Shown: piece by piece, positions 60,122 to 64,000 of the stretch
Layout of the letters: every line of letters begins with the position of its first letter
Position numbering within the stretch: the first letter of the stretch is position 1
Made by a program: the position numbers and the translations under genes
The notes under the pieces: generated by a model
Databases searched by the model: none
What the model was told of the DNA's origin: nothing
Seen by the model: only the letters and a program-made list of their open reading frames with translations
Origin: Tichowtungia sp964398915
Lineage (GTDB): Bacteria > Verrucomicrobiota > Kiritimatiellia > Kiritimatiellales > Tichowtungiaceae
Length of the DNA: 64,000 bases
NCBI GenBank assembly: GCA_964398915.1
Contig: CAYNOR010000002.1
Span: forward strand, 186,001 to 250,000
Direction of reading: 5' to 3'

Positions 60122-63019
60122 CTACAAAAGAGAAGTTGCATCGATATCGACGTTCACTTTAACCGTTTTCGGCCACTTCAACATTTTAAAAGCGGCACGA
60201 ATTACATCATTCATCGTCTTTGTCCGTACGGCACGCAGTAGAATCTGCCAGCGGTATTCGCCGCGCATCCGGGCAATCGGTGCAGGCATCGCCGGTGAAA
60301 GCACCACCTTATCTGATATGCATTTTCCCAATGATTGGAAAAGTTTCCCCGCCGCCGTTTCCACTTCGGCTTCATTTTTTCCGCGCAATGTGATGCATGT
60401 CAAATGTGTGTACGGCGGATAATTCAGCTCTTTGCGGAAAGCCATTTCCTGATCACAGAACCCTTCAAAATCCATGCGCCGTGCCGCCTGAATGGCTGGA
60501 TGATGCGGCGTATAGGTCTGCACGATCACCTCTCCGGCCGCCTCGCCGCGCCCTGCACGGCCCGCCACCTGCGTCAGTAATTGAAAAACCCGCTCGCCGG
60601 CGCGAAAGTCGGCCATATGCAGCGCATGATCCGGATTCACCACGCCGACCAGCGTAACATTCGGAAAATCGAGTCCTTTGGCAATCATCTGTGTTCCGAT
60701 CAGAATGTCGATTTTGCCCGTCCGGAACCGTCCAAGAATATCGCGATGCGCATTTTTGCGCCGCATCGTATCCGAATCCATCCGCTCAATCCGCGCCTTT
60801 GGGAAAAGCTTCGTCATTACTTCTTCAATTTTTTCCGTACCGGCACCGGCATACTTGAACTGATCGGACTTACATTCCGGACAGCGCACCGGCACCGGTT
60901 TTTCTTCGCCGCAGATGTGACAGACCAGCCGCGCCCGCGCTTTGTGAAACGTCATGCCGACGCTGCAATACTCGCATTCTGCCACATAGCCGCAGTCGGG
61001 GCAGACCAACGACGATGAAAAGCCGCGGCGGTTCAGAAAAATCATCGTCTGTTCCGCGCGGTCGATTCGTGTGTGGATCGCTTCAATCAGCTCTTTGGAA
61101 AAAAGTTTCGGCTTACCGTCACGCTGCATCTCAATGCGCATGTCAATAATACGAATGGGGGGCATCTGACGGTCATCCACCCGGATCGGCATATCGACAT
61201 AGCGATACTTGCCGCTCCTTGCATTCGCATACGACTCCAGCGCGGGCGTTGCCGAACCAAGCATCACCGCGCATTTTTCCATCCGTCCGCGCATCACCGC
61301 GGTATCACGGGCACTGTAGCGCGGTGCTTCGTCCTGTTTGTAAGTCGGCTCGTGTTCTTCATCCACCACGATCAGGCCGAGATTATGCACCGGCGCAAAC
61401 AGCGCCGAGCGAGCACCCACCACAATCTGCGCCTCACCGGAACGAATCCGATGCCATTCGTCATAGCGCTCACCGTCGGAAAGAGAGCTGTGCAAAACCG
61501 CCACCCGTTCCGGCTTATCGGCAAATCGCGAACGGAAGCGATCCACCGTCTGCGGTGTCAGAGCAATTTCCGGTACCAGCACAATCGCGCCCCGCCCCTG
61601 CTCCAAGGCATAAGAAATCGCCTGCAAATAGACCTCGGTCTTGCCGGAACCGGTCACACCATGCAACAGCAGCACCGGCGGCTCCGGTTCGGCCATCGCT
61701 TCAATAACCTGTTTTAGCGCGTCCGCCTGCTGCGGCATCAGAGCGAGCGGCTCCGTCTTGAGCAGTTCCACTCCTTCATGCGGATCGCGATAAACCGACT
61801 CGTTTGAAATCGTCACAAGCCCCTTCTTCTCCAGTGTCTTTACCGGTGCCGCCGTCACTCCGGCAGTCTCCGTCAACTCGGCCAAAAGCATCGGGCCGTT
61901 TTCTTCCAGACATTGGATTATTTTTTCTTGGGTCGGAGTTAACGTAGACGCGACGCCCTCACCTCGCTCATCGTAGACGCGACGCCCTCGTCGCGTTAAA
62001 AACAAGGTATATTGTTCTTCGCTCAAGGACTTCGGGTTGTCCTCTATGTACTGCTGAAACCTTTCCAAGCTCTCTGCATTGCGGACAATGTGATCAAACG
62101 ACTCTTTCTGCCAAACCGGCTCAGCCTGATCGGTCAATTTCTTGATCTTCCGGGCGGATACAGATTTCCACGCCTGAACAATCGAAGAAAGTGTGTGATT
62201 ACCAAGCGGAGAAACCAAAATATGGACGTGGTTCGGCATGATGATATGGCCCCCCAAATGATATTGGGTACCATCGAGAGCCTTAAATGTTAAATTAACC
62301 ACTTCACGCAGATCAGGTCGCTGTAAGATGCAAGAACCAGAGCCTTGATCAAGCCAACGTTCGATCCGATCAGTAAACTGTGTGCGGTATTCTTTTTGCC
62401 ATTCAGCAAAACGCGACGAGGGCGTCGCGTCTACGTTTTCGCCCGCCGGGCGCGGATTCTCTGCCAGCCATTCATCCCTTTCATACTTCCACTTCTCCAG
62501 CTTTTCTTGCGGCAATGAATCTGCGAGCCGAAACGTCACAAAGTAAGTTGTGCCGTCCTGCCGCCAGTGTGGAAGGTTGCCGCCTGGCAGATGAGATACA
62601 GGTTGGTTGGAATCAAACCAATTGGGATGCGACGAGGGCGTCGCATCTACGTTTTTCTCAACCAAAGAAACTGTCAGCTGCTTTTTGCCGCCGCTTTCTT
62701 TATTGCGAACAACAGCCGGAAGCAGCGTCCGTACACACGTTTCAAACGGCGCCAGATAATAAGACGACATCCAGCGCGCCAGTTCCATCACCGTTTCATT
62801 AACCAGCGACTTTTCGCCCAGCACCTTGCCGATAGGCTTCAGATCATCAAATGCCGACTTGTCCGAAAACCCGACCACAAACCCGGTTACCGTACGCGAC
62901 CGGAACGGCACTTCGACCCGCGATCCGATCTCAACCAGCAGGCGGAGCGGTTCGGGAATCAAATAGTCAAACTCCCGGTCCAGCGAGAGATCAACAGCAA
63001 CTTTGGCAATGCAGTTCAT
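60122..63019 (-). CDS. priA: Primosomal helicase PriA interrupted in frame by a RAYT transposase
   Basis: 965 codons from the ATG at 63019 (MNCIAKVAVDLSLDREFDYL); further upstream codons lie in the neighbouring gene. Residues 1-120 are the PriA DNA-binding domain (IGSRVEVPFRSRTVTGFVVG). Residues about 123-358 are a REP-associated tyrosine transposase with REP sequence at both ends. The winged helix resumes at 361 (TPTQEKIIQCLEENGPMLLA), then Walker A GVTGSGKTEVYL (454), DEEH (553), the Zn-binding cysteines (673-716) and helicase motifs to GRAGRGEA. Without the insert it would be about 729 residues, like E. coli PriA (732). Whether the chimera folds, or is active, is unknown. Confidence 0.88.
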   Translation of the reverse strand: MNCIAKVAVDLSLDREFDYLIPEPLRLLVEIGSRVEVPFRSRTVTGFVVGFSDKSAFDDLKPIGKVLGEKSLVNETVMELARWMSSYYLAPFETCVRTLLPAVVRNKESGGKKQLTVSLVEKNVDATPSSHPNWFDSNQPVSHLPGGNLPHWRQDGTTYFVTFRLADSLPQEKLEKWKYERDEWLAENPRPAGENVDATPSSRFAEWQKEYRTQFTDRIERWLDQGSGSCILQRPDLREVVNLTFKALDGTQYHLGGHIIMPNHVHILVSPLGNHTLSSIVQAWKSVSARKIKKLTDQAEPVWQKESFDHIVRNAESLERFQQYIEDNPKSLSEEQYTLFLTRRGRRVYDERGEGVASTLTPTQEKIIQCLEENGPMLLAELTETAGVTAAPVKTLEKKGLVTISNESVYRDPHEGVELLKTEPLALMPQQADALKQVIEAMAEPEPPVLLLHGVTGSGKTEVYLQAISYALEQGRGAIVLVPEIALTPQTVDRFRSRFADKPERVAVLHSSLSDGERYDEWHRIRSGEAQIVVGARSALFAPVHNLGLIVVDEEHEPTYKQDEAPRYSARDTAVMRGRMEKCAVMLGSATPALESYANARSGKYRYVDMPIRVDDRQMPPIRIIDMRIEMQRDGKPKLFSKELIEAIHTRIDRAEQTMIFLNRRGFSSSLVCPDCGYVAECEYCSVGMTFHKARARLVCHICGEEKPVPVRCPECKSDQFKYAGAGTEKIEEVMTKLFPKARIERMDSDTMRRKNAHRDILGRFRTGKIDILIGTQMIAKGLDFPNVTLVGVVNPDHALHMADFRAGERVFQLLTQVAGRAGRGEAAGEVIVQTYTPHHPAIQAARRMDFEGFCDQEMAFRKELNYPPYTHLTCITLRGKNEAEVETAAGKLFQSLGKCISDKVVLSPAMPAPIARMRGEYRWQILLRAVRTKTMNDVIRAAFKMLKWPKTVKVNVDIDATSLL
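61948..61996 (+). repeat. REP palindrome with decayed tandem copy (left end of the RAYT)
   Basis: ACGCGACG (61977-61984), loop CCCT, CGTCGCGT (61989-61996) is a perfect 8-bp palindrome. The preceding GTAGACGCGACGCCCTC (61944-61960) repeats 61974-61990 but its second arm is degraded (ACCTCGCTC). Both are translated inside priA. Confidence 0.85.
62411..62430 (-). repeat. REP palindrome inside the RAYT coding sequence
   Basis: ACGCGACG (62411-62418), loop AGGG, CGTCGCGT (62423-62430), followed by CTACGTTTTC. Orientation is opposite to the copy at 61977 and the same as that at 62626. It adds NVDATPSS to the transposase and keeps the frame. Confidence 0.85.
62626..62647 (-). repeat. REP palindrome (right end of the RAYT)
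   Basis: GATGCGACG (62626-62634), loop AGGG, CGTCGCATC (62639-62647): a perfect 9-bp stem followed by TACGTTTTT. It is translated as NVDATPSS directly after PriA residue 122. Confidence 0.86.
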
Positions 63020-63041
63020 AATCAATTCGCTACCGGCGAAT

Positions 63042-63458
63042 TTATTCGCCGATAATTTTGACGAGAACCCGTTTGTCGCGCAGGCCGTCGAACTCGCCGT
63101 AGAAAATCTGCTCCCATGGGCCGAAATCGAGTTTGCCGGCGGTGATGGCGCAAACCACTTCACGTCCCATGATCTGCCGTTTCAGATGGGCGTCAGCATT
63201 GTCTTCGAAGCCGTTGTGAGCGTATTGGCTGTGCGGTTTTTCCGGCGCCAGCTTTTCGAGCCATTTATCAAAGTCCTGATGCAGGCCGCCCTCGTCGTCG
63301 TTAATGAAAACGCTGGCGGTAATATGCATCGCATTAACAAGGCAGAGCCCTTCTTTAATGCCGCTTTCGCGAAGACACTCAGTCACATCCGGCGTGATGT
63401 TGATGAAGGAACGCCGCTGCGGAACCGCAAACCAGAGTTCTTTGCGGTACGACTTCAT
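63042..63458 (-). CDS. YjbQ/UPF0047-family protein
   Basis: 138 residues from the ATG at 63458, which overlaps the rsfS stop (ATGA); an upstream in-frame start at 63485 would lie inside rsfS. NITPDVTECLRESGIKEGLC, LVNAMHITASVFINDDEGGL, HSQYAHNGFEDNADAHLKRQ, IMGREVVCAITAGKLDFGPW and QIFYGEFDG are family signatures, with His residues in the putative metal site. Members can show thiamine-phosphate synthase side activity; the true role is unclear. Confidence 0.92.
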   Translation of the reverse strand: MKSYRKELWFAVPQRRSFINITPDVTECLRESGIKEGLCLVNAMHITASVFINDDEGGLHQDFDKWLEKLAPEKPHSQYAHNGFEDNADAHLKRQIMGREVVCAITAGKLDFGPWEQIFYGEFDGLRDKRVLVKIIGE

Positions 63459-63931
63459 AGCGTAATCCGCTTTGCGTCCTTCCAAAGTTTTTCGAGATCG
63501 TAGAGCGCCCGCATTTCGAGATTGAACACGTGAATCATCACACCGTCATAATCCACAATAATCCAGCCGCTGTCGCCGGTGCCGGCGGCCCGATACCCTT
63601 TATACTGCTCGTTTTTACAAAGCCGCTGAAGTCCGTCGTTCAACGAGCTCAGGTGCGGTGAATTGGCGGCAGTAGCCACGATAAAATAATCAGAAATGTT
63701 AGCCACCTTACGAAGGTCGAGAACCACGATATTCTCCGCCTTCTTGGCGTCTAAAAATTGGACAGCCTTCATTACGACATCTGGGAGCTCAGGCGTCTTC
63801 TTTACCGTTTTAACCTTAGGAGCCGCCGCCGGAGCTTTTGCCGCAACCTTTTTGACCGCTTTTGCCTTCGGCGCTGCCTTGGCCGTTTTCTTCACAACCT
63901 TTGTCTTTTTCTCAGTTACCTTCTTCATCAT
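63455..63931 (-). CDS. rsfS: Ribosomal silencing factor RsfS with a histone H1-like N-terminal tail
   Basis: 158 residues from the ATG at 63931, set by GGAGGATC directly upstream. The C-terminal ~110 residues are RsfS: KKAENIVVLDLRKVANISDY, FIVATAANSPHL, GTGDSGWIIVDYDGVMIHVF and the final YDLEKLWKDAKRI. RsfS binds uL14 and blocks ribosomal subunit joining in starvation. The first ~45 residues are Lys/Ala/Pro-rich (KKTAKAAPKAKAVKKVAAKA), not part of the normal family and similar to bacterial H1-like tails. Confidence 0.92.
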   Translation of the reverse strand: MMKKVTEKKTKVVKKTAKAAPKAKAVKKVAAKAPAAAPKVKTVKKTPELPDVVMKAVQFLDAKKAENIVVLDLRKVANISDYFIVATAANSPHLSSLNDGLQRLCKNEQYKGYRAAGTGDSGWIIVDYDGVMIHVFNLEMRALYDLEKLWKDAKRITL

Positions 63932-64000
63932 GATCCTCCAGCTTCTAAACAAATTCACCCGTAGAGGTGATTTTCTGCAATATACATTTCAACCTCAGGC

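Larger units (their letters stand above)
61949..62653 (-). mobile_element. RAYT (REP-associated tyrosine transposase, Y1_Tnp/TnpA_REP) inserted in priA
   Basis: About 705 bp within priA, in frame and in the same orientation. Encoded motifs are LPHWRQDGTTYFVTFRLADS, HIIMPNHVHILVS (the HUH motif, His264 and His266 of the fused protein), IVQAWKSVSARKI, FDHIVRN and the likely catalytic Tyr324 in QQYIEDNP. Inverted REP palindromes flank it (62626-62647 and 61977-61996). No frameshift or stop is seen, so the transposase appears intact. Confidence 0.88.

Noticed and set aside
63020..63163. Longer priA start at 63163
   Set aside because: The extra 48 codons lie inside the YjbQ-family gene and look like shadow sequence; PriA homology starts at MNCIAKVAVDL.
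1..64000. CRISPR arrays, rRNA or tRNA genes
   Set aside because: No regularly spaced direct repeats of CRISPR type and no recognisable tRNA or rRNA sequence were seen by eye on either strand; a dedicated scan could still find one.

Overview
This 64 kb window looks like chromosomal DNA of a Gram-negative-type bacterium. It carries an LptF/LptG lipopolysaccharide transporter subunit, a SecDF fusion with YajC, LpoB-like and other lipoproteins, and a rod-shape cluster. My best guess is the PVC superphylum (Kiritimatiellota/Verrucomicrobia-like). That rests on the gene repertoire, the lineage-typical REP/RAYT type and the long multidomain secreted protein, and it is an inference that no 16S or marker-tree search has tested.

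Layout. 1-3.9 kb: a leftward arsenic/thiol-redox operon (arsR, 2[4Fe-4S] ferredoxin, ArsP-like permease, AhpD-like protein, two thioredoxin-fold proteins, CcdA, arsC running off the edge). 4.1-7.5 kb: an accessory island with a GmrSD-like DUF262/DUF1524 protein, a 29-codon RhuM N-terminal fragment and a RhuM gene. 7.5-16.3 kb: prfC, then mreB-mreC-mreD-mrdA-rodA-rng on the + strand, closed by a strong terminator. 16.6-24.5 kb: an integrated, probably undescribed, filamentous-phage-like (inovirus-like) element beside a clear dif site. It encodes a rolling-circle initiator, SSB, a membrane-linked protein, a short packaging/assembly ATPase, HicAB, and a run of at least nine small overlapping secreted or membrane proteins, with no integrase. 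24.6-28.4 kb: lepB, lepA, rpe. 28.5-33.7 kb: an LpoB/YcfL/COG3014/PEGA lipoprotein cluster and a TRL-like lipoprotein. 33.8-36.4 kb: a DUF4105 protein and a PEGA lipoprotein. 36.8-43.9 kb: a 2371-residue secreted protein with both a CHAP and an amidase domain plus five tandem InlB-type repeats. 43.9-55 kb: truA, recJ, secDF, yajC, a DUF975-like membrane protein, two oligopeptide ABC ATPases, lptF/G, zwf, cutA. 55-60 kb: a response regulator and two large sensor kinases. 60-64 kb: priA, a YjbQ-family gene and rsfS.

The two most striking observations are these. (1) priA is interrupted in frame by a whole REP-associated tyrosine transposase (RAYT) with flanking inverted REP palindromes, giving a 965-codon chimeric ORF whose PriA parts remain intact. 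(2) A dif-like XerCD site lies at one edge of an integrase-free element that has the gene content expected of a filamentous phage, with an apparent -1 frameshift in one gene and a spanin-like overlapping pair at its end.

All function calls come from reading motifs and gene order by eye; no database search was run.
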